A stretch of 64,000 nucleotides of DNA from Mercenaria mercenaria (Eukaryota > Mollusca > Bivalvia > Venerida > Veneridae): positions 8,926,501-8,990,500 of the forward strand of contig NC_069367.1 of assembly GCF_021730395.1 (NCBI RefSeq). The letters are read 5' to 3'. The translations under genes and the position numbers were made by a program. Each line of letters starts with the position of its first letter. Positions within the stretch are counted from its first letter, which is position 1. Below the pieces are notes generated by a model that was given only the letters and a program-made list of their open reading frames with translations, did no database searches and was not told the DNA's origin. This document shows positions 1 through 13,000 of the stretch, one piece after another.

Positions 1-268
1 GCCAGGTACATACCAACATGAAGCACTCTAGCGAGACAAAAGACAACTACGATCTTGGACGAGTCCAGTGCGTGTCGCAAAAAAATATCTAAATCTGTCC
101 CATTGGACAAATAATACTTCTGACAGATCGCCATGGTTACCACTTCCATAACAATCAAGTTCATGTGCTTTTTGTGTTTCATTGTCATCGTGTAACTACG
201 AATAGTTGTTTGAAACTTATGGCATTTTCTGCCAATAAATTACTGATTGCAACTATAAGAAAACTTAC

Positions 269-456
269 ATGTTTGTAAATCGCATGACTCCATATTCATT
301 TTCACGGAACATCCACAACCCGCCTACTTCTCCAAAGTTTTCAAGCACAATCGCCTTAAGTCCTGTATCCCGTAGACATTTTAGTGTAGCTAAACCGGAA
401 GTTCCCGCTCCTATCACCACAACGTCAGTCTTAATTAAAGACGGGGAATCAGTCAT
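269..456 (-). CDS. Flavin-containing monooxygenase-like, coding exon 1 only (gene continues beyond the left edge)
   Basis: This is the first coding exon of a second FMO gene, transcribed leftward. It starts at the ATG at 456-454, directly after a good 3' splice site (T-rich tract ending in TTTATAG), and ends at 269 before a consensus GTAAGT donor. Its 62 complete codons carry the N-terminal FAD-binding Rossmann motif VVVIGAGTSG followed by LATLKCL and the conserved stretch [19 protein letters not shown]. It is about 80% identical to exon 1 of the complete paralogue at 4069-13460, has the same donor phase (2) and is one codon longer. The family oxygenates soft nucleophiles (N, S) using FAD, NADPH and O2 at the endoplasmic reticulum. 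Exon 2 is not visible in positions 1-268, so completeness of this gene cannot be judged. The exon shows no damage. Confidence 0.88.
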
Positions 457-494
457 CTATAAAGGAATAAAATTTATATGTTATTTGCTACTAC

Positions 495-575
495 AATGTT
501 TACATTTTGTGGTGCTACGTGAGTTTTGCAAGTGATGTAATTCACTGTCTGATAAGCGGAGCAACTCGCTGTTTG
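495..575 (-). promoter_or_regulatory. Upstream block shared by the two FMO paralogues (copy 1)
   Basis: About 65 bp around GGTGCTACGTGA, with TGTTTACATTTTG before it and ATTCAC/TCTGATA after it, recur with about 80% identity at 15265-15340 upstream of the second FMO gene. Here it lies about 40-120 bp above the ATG. A retained promoter or 5' leader piece is the simplest reading; an unrecognised dispersed repeat is the alternative. Confidence 0.4.
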
Positions 576-1570
576 TTTATCCGCTAGCCGGATTAGATTA
601 GCCGGTATCTGTTGAATTCCCATACATATTTTTGTGTAAATACCCATCCCATTTCGTTTGTCGAAAAAAAAATAACCACAGGGTCAAATTTCGTTTATAC
701 TTCAAAATCCGAAATTTTGCACTGACAAGTTAAGTGTGAGGCAGTTCACTTCAAGGCTGCAGTAGATGTTTATAATTCCATGACAAAGACTAACTTTCGT
801 TTTTATACCAGATATTTCTCATAGCCGAAATTCTGCACTGTGACGCCATTCCCTCCTAAATGCTTATATGGTTTTCAAAATTAAGATATTCAAAATTTTC
901 AAATAGTCGTAAATTATATATATAAAAAAACTGGGAAACAATAAATAACTTATTTCTTCCCACCTACCAAATGCCACTCACGGAATTATTTATAGACTCG
1001 CGGAAATCAGTACATGTTTATAATTCGGAAAAGAAAAAGTATGATTCTCGCATATAAATAGCATTTCACTACAGTCTCAAGATATTTGCTGCATTTCAAA
1101 ATATGCTCATAAATTCAGTCTAGAAAAATAAACATGATAAGAGTGATATATAAAAATACTGTACTGTTACTCACGTTTAAGCTGTTATAGTAAATCCATC
1201 ATTCTCTAAATTCTGTTTAGGTCTAAAAAAACTGTATCCGGTAACATGCTAAAAAAAGGGTAGGTAGGTCGGATTTTTAAAAAAAAAATTATTAAGTGAG
1301 ACTTTTCGGAAATTATTTTTGTGTCAAAAAATGAATACTCGTGGGTTATTTAGTGCATCAGTAAGTTGATTTTTAACATCACTGACCATTAAAGCATAAA
1401 AAGTGCAGTTTTGCTACTTTTTATATTGAAAAAAATCTGAAAGGTCATAAAAACATTTAGGGTCGGGCCAAAAATTTAGGAAAGGTAGAGATACCGGAAA
1501 CAAATTTTTTTAAGCCTTATATGGCATGCCAGTATATAGAGGAACATAAGAAATAAATAGGAATATAAAA
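576..1570. other. AT-rich intergenic sequence, nothing recognised
   Basis: Short A and T runs and stop codons occur in all frames. I see no exon with plausible splice sites, no RNA gene and no repeat with a second copy in the window. Confidence 0.5.
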
Positions 1571-1809
1571 TGAGCCGCGCCATGAGAAAACAAACATAGT
1601 GCCTTTGCGACCAGCATGGATCCAAACCAGCCTGCGCATCCGCGCTGTCTGGTCAGGATCCATGCTGTTTGCTTTCAAAGCCTATTGCAATTAGGGAAAC
1701 TGTTAGCAAACAGCATGGATCCTGACCAGACTGCGCGGATGAGCAGGCTGGTCTGGATCCATGCTGGTCGCAAACGCACAATGTTGGTTTTCTCATGGAG
1801 CGCGGCTCA
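1571..1809. mobile_element. Foldback MITE, family F1 (TGAGCCGC...GCGGCTCA)
   Basis: The whole element is nearly palindromic. The left end TGAGCCGCGCCATGAGAAAA is mirrored by the right end TTCTCATGGAGCGCGGCTCA. Each half carries a core beginning TTTGCGACCAGCATGGATCC, and the spacer contains CCTATTGCAATTAGGGAAAC. Related copies lie at 5144, 23213, 23838 and 63788, with a half copy at 18873. No transposase is encoded. No flanking duplication is evident for this copy. Confidence 0.85.
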
Positions 1810-2192
1810 AATGTTTAATTAGCGTTTTACCCTGATTAAAATGAATCATTTTGTTAATTCTAGATGCAGACGAAAGTAGATTTCTTGATAATAAACGCAG
1901 TGCTCAATATCGAAACATACTCATGTCATGATGCGTTTCAATATTAATCTCTACAAAAACATCAGTTTCTCCTTTATTCATGTAGTGCGCTATTCTTTAT
2001 CAGTGTTAAGTATTTTCAATGTGGTAGTTAAATCGGCTATCCTTTTAAGTGGAGGCTCAATCTTTATTATTTACACCGAGGTTACAGAAGACAGATTGAT
2101 ACAAAAGATTAAAATCCACTTTAAGATTCGCAAGCAGGCTATTTTTAGATACAATACATGTATAATTTTTAAAATTAAGACCGACAGTACTG

Positions 2193-2415
2193 TCAAGCTT
2201 TTCATGGCGGAGGAAGATCTCAGATGCGACTCCATGCCATATTTTATCACGGACTGGCACCCGGGTAGAACCATTTATATTTCGTAAGCCAGCTACATGA
2301 CTTCCTCACATGAAGCATTCAACGTCCTAAGTGAGGCTCGAACCCACATCGATGAGAGGTAAGTGCCTAGTGGTACGAAGTCAGCGACCTTAACCACTCG
2401 GCCACATCGTCGGGT
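2193..2415 (-). mobile_element. SINE family S1 (tRNA-Ser/Leu-like head), diverged copy
   Basis: Read on the minus strand, a diverged GGCCGAGTGGTTAAGG box A is followed by GGGTTCGAGCCTCAC box B and the S1 body (GAGGAAG..GCTGGCTTACG..GGTTCTACCCGGGTGCC). Box A of the type GGCCGAGTGG is characteristic of class II tRNAs (Ser/Leu). An open frame through this region is a by-product. Confidence 0.7.
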
Positions 2416-2435
2416 TGCACATTGCTTTCATACAG

Positions 2436-2595
2436 TTCCCCCATGGTGTTGGTTCGGAACCTCGGTGGAGTGTTGAGTTCTACATGCGAGAAAGCCATCA
2501 AGCTGGCTTACGGAAGGTCGCTAGTTTTACCAAGATGCCGGCACAATCTCTAATGGGCACATTGGTCCTCCTTCACGATCGATTGATATCGGCTG
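2436..2595 (+). mobile_element. SINE family S1, headless fragment in opposite orientation
   Basis: From GTTGGTTCGGAACCTCGG the S1 body can be followed (TTGAGTTCTACATG, AGCCATCAAGCTGGCTTACG, GGCACATTGGTCCTCC). It faces the copy at 2193-2415, so the two form a loose inverted pair. Confidence 0.6.
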
Positions 2596-4068
2596 GTGTG
2601 TGGTACGATGAATGCAAAGAACAATTTGAAATCAGTCAGCTGTGCTCAGTGTTTGTAAATAGTCATATGTCACAAATGCTTTATTTGTATACATTTTGCT
2701 TCCTCTAGATAAAGTGAGGGTTGCATTGACAAAGATATAATTCTGAGAAATTAATATTTCAATCAAACAAACGCTACTTTACAAGACAAGGTATCTGGTA
2801 ATCTTTCATTTAGTATAATGGATTGAGGGCATAGGAGCACGTAGACAGCGGTGCCAGTGGGAGGCGGCCCCAACATTGACGGTTTAGGGCGTGGTTATCA
2901 TATGCTTGGTCCCCAAACTTTTGACCCCTAAAATCTTGATTAAGCAGATTAAACAGTGAATAATGGTGAAAAGGTTACAACTGTATGTACTTCAGATAAA
3001 ATAGTTTTAAAAAATTATTAAAGTACCACGGAGAAATGGAGAACGTTCCTTCTTTGTTTCGGAACGAAAATGGACAACAATGGAAGGCTGCCTCTTCTTC
3101 CAACTTCGAAATTGCCCGTACGGCAATGAGACCGATACGAAATATAAACAGTGTGTTTTCCTTAAAGCGCATTCTCATCTGTCATAGGTTCCTTGAAATC
3201 CGAGACGAACTAGGGAACCACGATAGGCCTCTATTATGCGAGAATGTTAAAGTGAGGCTATAGGAACTCTTATATTTAATGACAGTTTATGCACATAAAA
3301 AGTACAAGTTCAGGAGATGATTATACACAGTTTATTTCCCTTTCAGGGCGCAATCGGATTTCAACAAAAATGCTCAACATTTAATCGTGAAACAATTAAA
3401 ATGTGCAAATATATGGCCTAAACGTAAACTGTAACATGGCTATTGCACAAGGTGGTGTAATAAAATTCATATAAACAGTGATTCATATAAACAGTGGTGT
3501 GTCATGGTACTGTAGGATAAAGTTACTTAGTAACAACAACAAAAAAGAATCACAATGTACAAGTATTTTGTAAACAATACTATAAATAAAATGTTTGGCA
3601 ATTATTACACAGTTGTGTTACTCAACAAGTAAATTTAGTAGTAGAACAATTTCATCATTATCCCCTCCATACATGAAATGTGACACCAATTTTCCTAACG
3701 TTCATTTCCCTCCCAACACGAAATGTTACATCAATACTAAGTCTTTGAACTGAAGATATAATGCATTTGCATAGACTAGATTGACACACATTTAAAATTT
3801 GAATATTAAAAAAATTAGCGTATAAAATTATATATTTCCAACTGCACTGAACAATGTTTTCCCTCTTCATATGCAATAGCACCATTTTGGGCTGGTTCCT
3901 ATCTACCACTGTTACTTGCTGGTTTCCATACAAGCATTAAGATTGTGAAAATTTATAATTTGTCAAATGTTTTGCGAACAAAAATATTTCTTTAGAAGTC
4001 ATAACAAAATACTTCTTAGCACCAAAATATCAGTGCCACTTTTGTATCAAATGTTTGGTCACTAACAC
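2596..4068. other. Intergenic region downstream of the FMO gene, no gene recognised
   Basis: AT-rich DNA that includes the 3' flank of the minus-strand FMO gene. Open stretches here are short and lack family motifs. No clear AATAAA signal was seen on the minus strand close below the FMO stop. Confidence 0.45.
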
Positions 4069-7000
4069 TTAGAACAAACGTGTAAAGAATGAATAGCAAT
4101 AATACAATATCACAGCTACAACGACTAGCGCTAGAATTCCAGAATAATGCATCAACTCTGTTAAAGGGACTTTATTCACCGCTTCCTTGGCCCCTTTCCA
4201 TTTGTGTGGTCCCTGAAGTCTCCATTGGTAAGCCCCACACGATCCCAGAATTAACCTGCCAATATAGTATTCGAAACTGTTAATTACATACTTGTAGTTG
4301 GGGGTTTGGGGGGGAGGGGGGTGAAAGAGGGAGCTAGCCAAAGTTTTTCTTTATTTTTAACTCCATCTACGATTTCATAATGCCTAGTTTCTAAGTCACA
4401 TAAAGGACGGAAACCCATATTATCCGGAAACCTCTCTAATCCGAAACTTTTCTTTCTATCCGGACTAGAGAAGTTCCAATTGTATTAGCATATTTTTGCT
4501 ACAAGGACACGACTGTACACTGATAGCTTCAAAAGAGATCTTTCCTAAGCCCAGGAAAGAATAATTTATGCATTTGCAGTAGAGATTCAGTAATGACAAC
4601 CTGCAATGTTCGTGCAATTTTGTATTCCCGTCAGTTCTTTCGAGATTTTTCGGCTGTACATGAAACTCGTACGAGCAATGGTTTCTGCTAACAACCGGAG
4701 ACTGCCGAAATCACTTAAGGAGATGACGTAATTGAACGGAAAATGCCGACTTGCATTACCGGTTTTCTACCTTTAACAAATATTTCTTTGAAGAAAATAT
4801 AGGATCATTTACTAGTAACTATAACAAGACTATTTTAAAACTTGCACATGTCTCAAACGCAGAAATTGATCCTCGCAAAGTACCTACGTGCACAGTATTT
4901 AAAATTTCACAGTTTTAGTCTCACATCTCGGTTATCAATAAAAATAGTAAGCACATACCTCCATGCCAGGTCTGGATGTTTCCAAATACTTGGTTTAGCG
5001 CCGATCATTCCAGCAAGATCATCATTGTAAACTATGGGATCTTTCTGTATCGTATGGCGAGATGATTTCGTGTACTTGCCTTCATAAGCTCTCTATAACA
5101 TGTACAGAAGAAAAACTAAATGTTAAATATGCTTCTTCAAAATTGAGCCGCACCATGAGAAAACCAACATAGTGCATTTGCGACCAGCATGGATCCAGAC
5201 CAGCCTGCGCATCCGCGCAATCTGGTCAGGATCTATGCTGTTCGCTTTCAAAGCCTATTGCAATTAGAGAAACCGTTAGCCAACAGCATGGATCCTGACC
5301 AGACTGCGCAAATGCACTATGTTGGTTTTCTCATAGTGTGGCTCATTAATGTTAAATATGCTTCTTCAAATGTCAACAAAAGACGTCAATATCCTTACAC
5401 GGATGAATGGGTAAATACTGTTCTTAAGTCACTGAAACTGGAAATAACGCTGGGACGGCTTTGTTTGTGTTCAATACATTCTGGAATATAAATGTATGTT
5501 TATTCCCAAATGAAATAACCTTGTTAAAAGTTCAGTACGATTTTAATACAAATTTCGAAACTTGATCTACCATAGAGAAATTTGTATCGTTTCTACAACA
5601 AAACAGATTTATTTTTACAATACTTTGAAAAAATATATTTTGAAATACTGAAGAATTCAAAATGTAAGTTTTTTTTATAATTTTTAGGGCGCATTTATTA
5701 GACCATTTATATACGCAACTCTTACCCGTTCTTCTTCCATGTTCCTTTCCATATCGGACTTGCTGGGTAATTTCACTCGACCTTGACACAGCTCTGCAAA
5801 CCATCTTGCCTGAGTTTCGGACATTGTCAGTACCCCACCAGAAGCCGGCTGTACAAACCCAATAAATGCCATGGACTGGCCGATTTCTGGATTGAACACG
5901 TTCTTGTAAAGCTGTAAAATACGTGAGACAGGCAATTTGATAAAGGGCTATATTCTACAACCAGTAGAAGACAAGAAACTGCGGAAGTCGTTCGTGAAAA
6001 GCTCGCTGTTAGGTGGACCATTAACTCTTATCATGCTGAACACGACTGATTCTGCCTTTGCGACCAGTGTAGATCATGATCAGCCTGCACATCCGTGTAG
6101 TTTGATCATGATCTGCACTGTTCGCCATTAAGTCAGTATCTTTTTTGATATGCACCCCTTTTAACAGTTAATGGTACTGTCCAAACTGAAAGATGGACAA
6201 GTTCACTATAGAAATTTAGCAGGGTAATGGTTAAGGGTATGTTCGCTGAAATGACATTGAGGAACAGCTGTCGACTGCCTTCGGGCAATTATTTCTCGGC
6301 GACATATGACCTTTTTATGTCGATTCGCAGTAAAATCCAACTTATTCTTTCATTCCGGCGATTATTTACTTTTCGGGCCGTTTATTACTCCATGTTGGAA
6401 AGAATCAAAGTATAAATCTCTAAGTAGTAAATACGTCACTTTTGTCTTGAACAGTGGCCTTTCAAAAACAAAAACAACACCAGTTCGTAGCCATAAACTA
6501 AATTGAGGTATAGGGTATAATATGGTATCCTGTAATACTGGTGTTTGTGGACACGAAGCTTTTAAGTAGCATCCATCCAATGCAAAACGTACTAGTCAAA
6601 AATTCTGTTTGGTAGATAAGGATATAAGAGGTGAATCGTTATCAGAATTTTTTTATAGTACAACAAAAATACCATAACTGTGTACACTATGGTAGCGCTT
6701 TCTGAACAGACGCACAAAATGAAATAGCTGCGTCTCGCTCTATGTACAGAATGATTATAAATTACAGGAAATACGAATCGCAAATGCACAAATGATCTAA
6801 AATGGTGATAAGCTATCTACTGCAAACATGCAATAGTTCAAATGCATGTGCTGGTATACCTTAATTTCATTTTTGTCTTTATCCAACACAAGTTTCTGGG
6901 TGTTTTCACTGAGAAAAGGTAGATCAATCTTGTAACCTGTACACATAATAATGTTGTCAAACTCTGCACTCTCACCATTCATAAAGACCACACGACTGCC

Positions 7001-10000
7001 TTCTATTTTCTGCAAGGTAAACCAGTGCAACAGAATCGCAATAAACGTAAAATCTAACTAAAAAATATCTATTTCTTTATTTAATGTCGCACCGACACAT
7101 GATAGGTCATATGGCGACTTTCCAACTTTAATGGCGGAGGAAGACCCCAGGTGCCCCTCCGTGCATTATTTCAACACGAGCGGGCACCTGGGTAGAACCA
7201 CCGACTTCCGTAAGCCAGCTGGATGGCTTCCTCACAAAGAATTCAACGCCCCGAATGAGGCTCGAACCCACATCGGTGAGGGGGAATTCAGCGACTTTAA
7301 CCACTCGGCCATGGAGGCCCCTGTGAAATAGTGTAGTGTAATAGATACATAATTAACTTAACATTTTATAAAGACCAACTCAAGACTGACTTCAGTCCTC
7401 TGTTAAAAAGTGCAGTGTTACATAGTAGTAGATTCATGATACGTAATATTTCAAAAGAACAATTAAAACACGACCGACTTCATCTTGTCATCTGAAAAAT
7501 AGTGCAGTGCGGTATATTCATAATTAACGTAAAATCTTATCGAATGACTTCTGTCCTCTGTTAAATAATGTTGTACAATAGAGACATCATTAGAACAATT
7601 AACACACTACACCCTTCCATACTCTGTAAAATACTGCGAAGAAAATGAATTCATAATTAACAACAAAAGACTGTCTTCTATTCTCTGTAAAATAATGTAG
7701 TGCAAATAGATTCATAATTTACGTAAACTCTCATATCTTCTATAAGCTATCATAGTATGACATGTATTTTTGCAGGGACAGTGCTGATCTCTCTTCACCT
7801 AATTAGCTAGATATGATATTTGACTGATTTGCTTGCTGGACATTACATAGATAAGACGGTTGGGCATATCATTGGTCAGGCAGATGGCCATTTCACGCAT
7901 CAGATTGTTCGACATTTCACTGATCAGACATTGGGCATTTCCCTGAACTGATCAGACAAGTGGTCATTTCACTGATCTGATTGTTCGATGCTTCAATCAC
8001 TGATCAGGCTTGTCAGCGGCCCCTTTATCATACTAATATTCAATATAACTGACCCGTAAAGACGTGTCGGAAAATGCGTCATGTAGTCACTAACAACGAA
8101 AAGAGATAATGTATACCTGAATATTCGGTACAATCTTGATATTTTTCCTCTGTATATGATGAATCAACGTGGGACTAACAGTCGGCTGGCTCTGTAACGC
8201 TTTCATCTTTGGATTCAAGTTCCACCTAGATAATAAATAAAACTAGAGCTGCTTTTGAGAAAAGCTCATGTCTCCCGCAACTGCCTAATCATCTAGATTG
8301 GCATTTCTTTTCCATTATGTATCTTAGTCAGCTATGCACCAAGACCTGTATCGCAGGCATCAGTTTTTTGGAGGTAATTCAAGGGCCATAATTCTGAAGT
8401 ACCTGGGCAGATTTGGCTTATTATCGAACTTGGCCGAGGACTTATTGGCAAACACATTTTGTTCAAGTTTGGTCAAGACAGGAGTAAATCAATACGTCTT
8501 CCACCACAGTTGTGCGGGAGACGTAATTAAATTAAAATTTCAATTATTAAACTCTTATGTGATTCAGCTTTTCCCTACCAAACACTGTTGTTTCGCAGGA
8601 GTTTAAGTCTTACTTTTTACCCTTAAGTAGTATGAACTAAATTAAAGACAAATCTTCATATAAAGTCTGTATTTTGCGTTATCAATCTAATGATTTCATA
8701 TTTGTCCAAGGTCAGCGAACAAAAATACAGCCAATATGAATTTACCAAATGATAATAATATTATTCAACTCTTATCAGCTCCCTAAATTTAACCCGTCAA
8801 AATGCTTGAAAGCCGTCCATACACCGTCAGGAATGACATAAAACACTTTAACACTGAAAAGTAAAATAACCGTGACGAGTATGTCACTCTTGGATGCAAT
8901 GCTTAATATCTGCAGACCAGTATGTTTTTTTTTTCATATTTGGGTTATCCATTGTCCTAAATGTGACCATATTCAGTTACAAAGGATGGTAAATGGCTAC
9001 CAATTAGTTATAATCAGAAAGCAATACGTTACCGTCTTGGATGCCCACTGACTAGACATATGACCTTTTCAAATATAAAGTTGGCCAGAGCAAATGGCAG
9101 TTTGAAGAACATCCTACAGGCATAGATATCTGTCGGATGTCCGAATATGTAGTTAGGTATAATCCAGGCTCCAGATCGGGTGCTCACATACACTGACTTG
9201 CATCTAAAACGCAAATATGATCATAACTTTAAGTTCTAACTAAAGTCGTAAAAGTGTTGTTCTTTCTGAAAAAAGATTATCTTTCAGTATTCAATTAAAC
9301 AGAAAAAATAAAAATGTACATATTCGTAATGTAGAAATATATAAAATAAGACATTATTTATTAGAGCTATTGCAACACGAGAATTATAACAATGTTGAAA
9401 CGATAAATACAGACATCCGGCCTAGCTAATTTATAAGTAAATTTATACAAGTAGTTAATTTTTATCCACAAAATAAAATATTTATTTCAACAAACTGCTG
9501 CTTAACCCATATCATGCTGGACACAATGCGATCAGTGTAGATCTTGATCAGCCTGCACATCCGTGCAGTCTGATCATTATCTGCACTGTTCCTTATTCAG
9601 TGTGTATCTTTTTGGTAAGCACCCATTTTAACAATTAATGCTAATGCCCAAATTGGAAGATGGACAAGTTCATTGTAGAAAAGGTAAAGGTTAATATAAA
9701 GTCAGTCTAGATGTATGCGTAATGGCCAGGCCTTATGTCAGTTTTATGTAATCATGATCTCTCCAACTTAGTTCTGGCGACTGGTCGTGTCTTTTAATTT
9801 ATTTTGTAGTAATGTAAGGCATTCACAAATCGATTGTTTTGATATCGACTGGGTATGGCATAAATACCAATAGTCCCAATTTTTTATTTCCGTACAGAAA
9901 GTCTTCAGTCCAAAAAAATGTATAATGTTCATCACCTCCCAACTGTTGCGCAGTCCACAGCCGCATCCACAGCACTGTTGCCAATACCAACAACGAGGAC

Positions 10001-13000
10001 GCGTTTTCCTGTCATACCATTGGTTATTGCATCGTTAAAATCTACACTGTGAATTATCTCCCCTGAAATAAAAAAATGACAATGACTTTTGCACTAATGG
10101 GGTTGAGTTACCGGAGTTACTTCCCGTTGTTTCTAATGTCTCTGTAAATGTTTAATATAAGCTTTTAATATCATGTTTCAAATTAATAAAAATATGTTTA
10201 AACAATAGTTACAATACCTCGGGTGTATAATTTGAATCCATACTGATTATATCATAGGACATAGTGGTTTGTCAAATTAGTTATACATGTATAATGCTTT
10301 GATGGTATATTTTAACTTTTTATCCAATATTTTCCAACGCTGACGTAAATTGTTTGATTTTATAGGCTATGCTCATGGCATGATTGTACAGACAAAAAAT
10401 GGCATGATGTTTCATTGCGTCCAGAGCCGCTAACCTGGCCTGTTTGAATCTTTATTGTCTGTGGTATAAAAATTACATACCTCTAAAACGTTTCAGAAAA
10501 CATAACTCAAACCTTTGAATGAATCCTGTCCTGGGAATTTAGCCATGCTTGGTTTGGCATGATGGCCAGTCGCTATGGCAATGAACTTTGACCTATATAT
10601 TTCAGCCGGCTCTGACTCACGAACTGTCTTTCCATCTTCGTCGACATGTTTAGCTGTAACCTGCCATTCTTCCCCTGAGTAAAAGCAACACTGGTTTTCA
10701 AAACGTTCATGTATGTATAAAATGGATACTACTAAATGAGCCTATGGTGTAGCTTCACAAAATGTTTAAGAATAAGTTAATTGTAGAAATGAAGTTATGT
10801 TATATTCAAATCTAACATGACTCGATTTGACTGCCAGTTAAATAAAGACGAAGGTCAAGATCTGCAGCATTATGGCGTCAATTATGACGTCGAATTGCCG
10901 CATGACGTCCAGGTCATTACTACTCTGATAAATGAAGTCGAGCATTATTTTTGTAAAAATATTTAAATGAGCATGTAAGAATGAGCCCTTCTTGTGTTTT
11001 GTCGTCTAATTTACCAGCTAACGCCCTCGTGGTTCAATTTCTGCAAATCTGAACTTTAAACAGTGATAAATCCGGCGACAAACCACTTGACTATTTGCTT
11101 AATACAACACGATTTATGTCCCTGCTAAACAAAAAGGACTGAAACTGTGTTTGATTAATGCAACTAAAATACTGTGATTATATAACAGCATCAAACTACA
11201 AATATTCGGTTGAAATCATAAAAAAAATGTAGATAATCATTAACATGTTAGAATCGAAACAATGGTATGCTTTTGAATAAAATCACTGTTTGTCGTCCAG
11301 GGGCGTATTATTATATTACGCGGGATGCGCTCTCGTGATATAATTCCTTCGCATCTGACCTCCAATGATTTCATTCGACGACAAACCACTGTTTGCGATA
11401 TATGTGATATAGTATTTCATAAGCATTAAACACAATTTGAAATGTTACTTTCATTATCACTCGTAGCACGACATGTTATCTTGTCTAGTAAACTTTGCTT
11501 TTAGATATTGCTTTTTCCCAAAATTACGCATCTCTCTGGGACAACAGACGAGTAAGCTGCTAATTAAATTAACCTATATGTTTTATTTCTTTACCTATTT
11601 TTTCAATATCTAAAACTTTCCTGTGAAATCTGATATCTTCTTGTAGATTGAAGTTTTTGACATAGTCGACGATATAGTCTGCCATATCCTTGTTGTGCGG
11701 GTAGTCCGGGGTGTCGTCAGGGAACGGGAAATCAGAGAAACAGTAGTTGTACTTGGATACATTGCTGTAATCATAAAAGTATCTCAATGTGAAAAAGAAA
11801 CGCCTTAATGTGAATTCTAACACTTTTAAGGTTTTCTTTAATATAAATAAAGAAGGATTTTACCGTGTACTGTCTTGTCGATTAGAACATGTTTCCCAAA
11901 ATGACCTACTTTTGGCTATTCCAGTTTACTCCCTCGTATTTAAAACCGCATTTTATTTCAGATTAGTATCACTTCCTGGTGTAATTCGAATTGCGTTTAG
12001 AATGGAAATAGATTATAGTTTTGCGTGCTTTGTTGACAAATAAAACACAACTTATCGTTCAGATGCGTCGTAATTAATCACTCATGCCTTCGACCTTCGT
12101 GATTAGATTACCACGCATATGAATTCAAAATCGTGTTTTATTTGCCAACAAAGCATGCAAAACTGAAAACTTTTTTCCACTCTATATGGCTTAAGAAAGC
12201 AACTGCAAGACAAATTACGAATATGAAAATACTTCCATTGTTTGGTATTCCGTAATGTATAATAAAAGCACTGACCTCCAAATATTGGCTAAAAATAATC
12301 TTTCTTTAAAACTTAAGTTTGGTCACATCATGAACATTAGAATATGAGTTTTTTTTCCTAGATTATCTGGTTTAAAATGGTACACGCTGCATACATATAT
12401 AAACATATTAGTATAACTGTGTACTACCACTAAAACTGCCTGTTTTTATAACAATCATCTGTTACTGCATGACATTTAATTATGAATCTTTAGTTCTTTA
12501 TGCAAACTTATTTTAAATATTTAGTAAAGTTAAATACATTTGATGAGGTTATTCTACATTTTATGTAAATATCGAAAGATAAAATATTTTAGTGAAAGAT
12601 GGGCCATTGGATATCTTTAATCTGTGCCATATTTACTAAAAAAATACAATTTCGGGACGGGTGCGATGTGACAGACGACATGCGAGACATGGACGGTGTT
12701 TCCGGTATAACATCATCAAACATTTTTGTTGGGGCATAGCAATGATTGGCAATATTAATACAGAGATTTGTTAGGAATTCATTTCAAATGTTTAACCCTT
12801 ATCATACTGAACAGGATTGATTCTGCCTTTACGACCAGTGTAGATCACGATCAGCCTGCACATCCGTGCAGTCTGATCATGATCTGTACTGTTCGCTATT
12901 CAGTCAGTATCATTTAAGTAAGAACCCCTTTAAACTTTTAATGGCACTGTCCAAACTGAAAGATGGACAAGTCCATTATAGAAATGTAGCAGGGTAAGGG

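Noticed and set aside
1616-1822. Open frames beginning MDPNQPAHPR / [10 protein letters not shown] (also near 5189 and 63961)
   Set aside because: They are the F1 foldback MITE read through; the same peptide appears wherever the repeat does.
7131-7331. Open frames with MAEEDPRC... and [17 protein letters not shown]
   Set aside because: These are the reverse strand of SINE S1, seen in the same form at every S1 copy.
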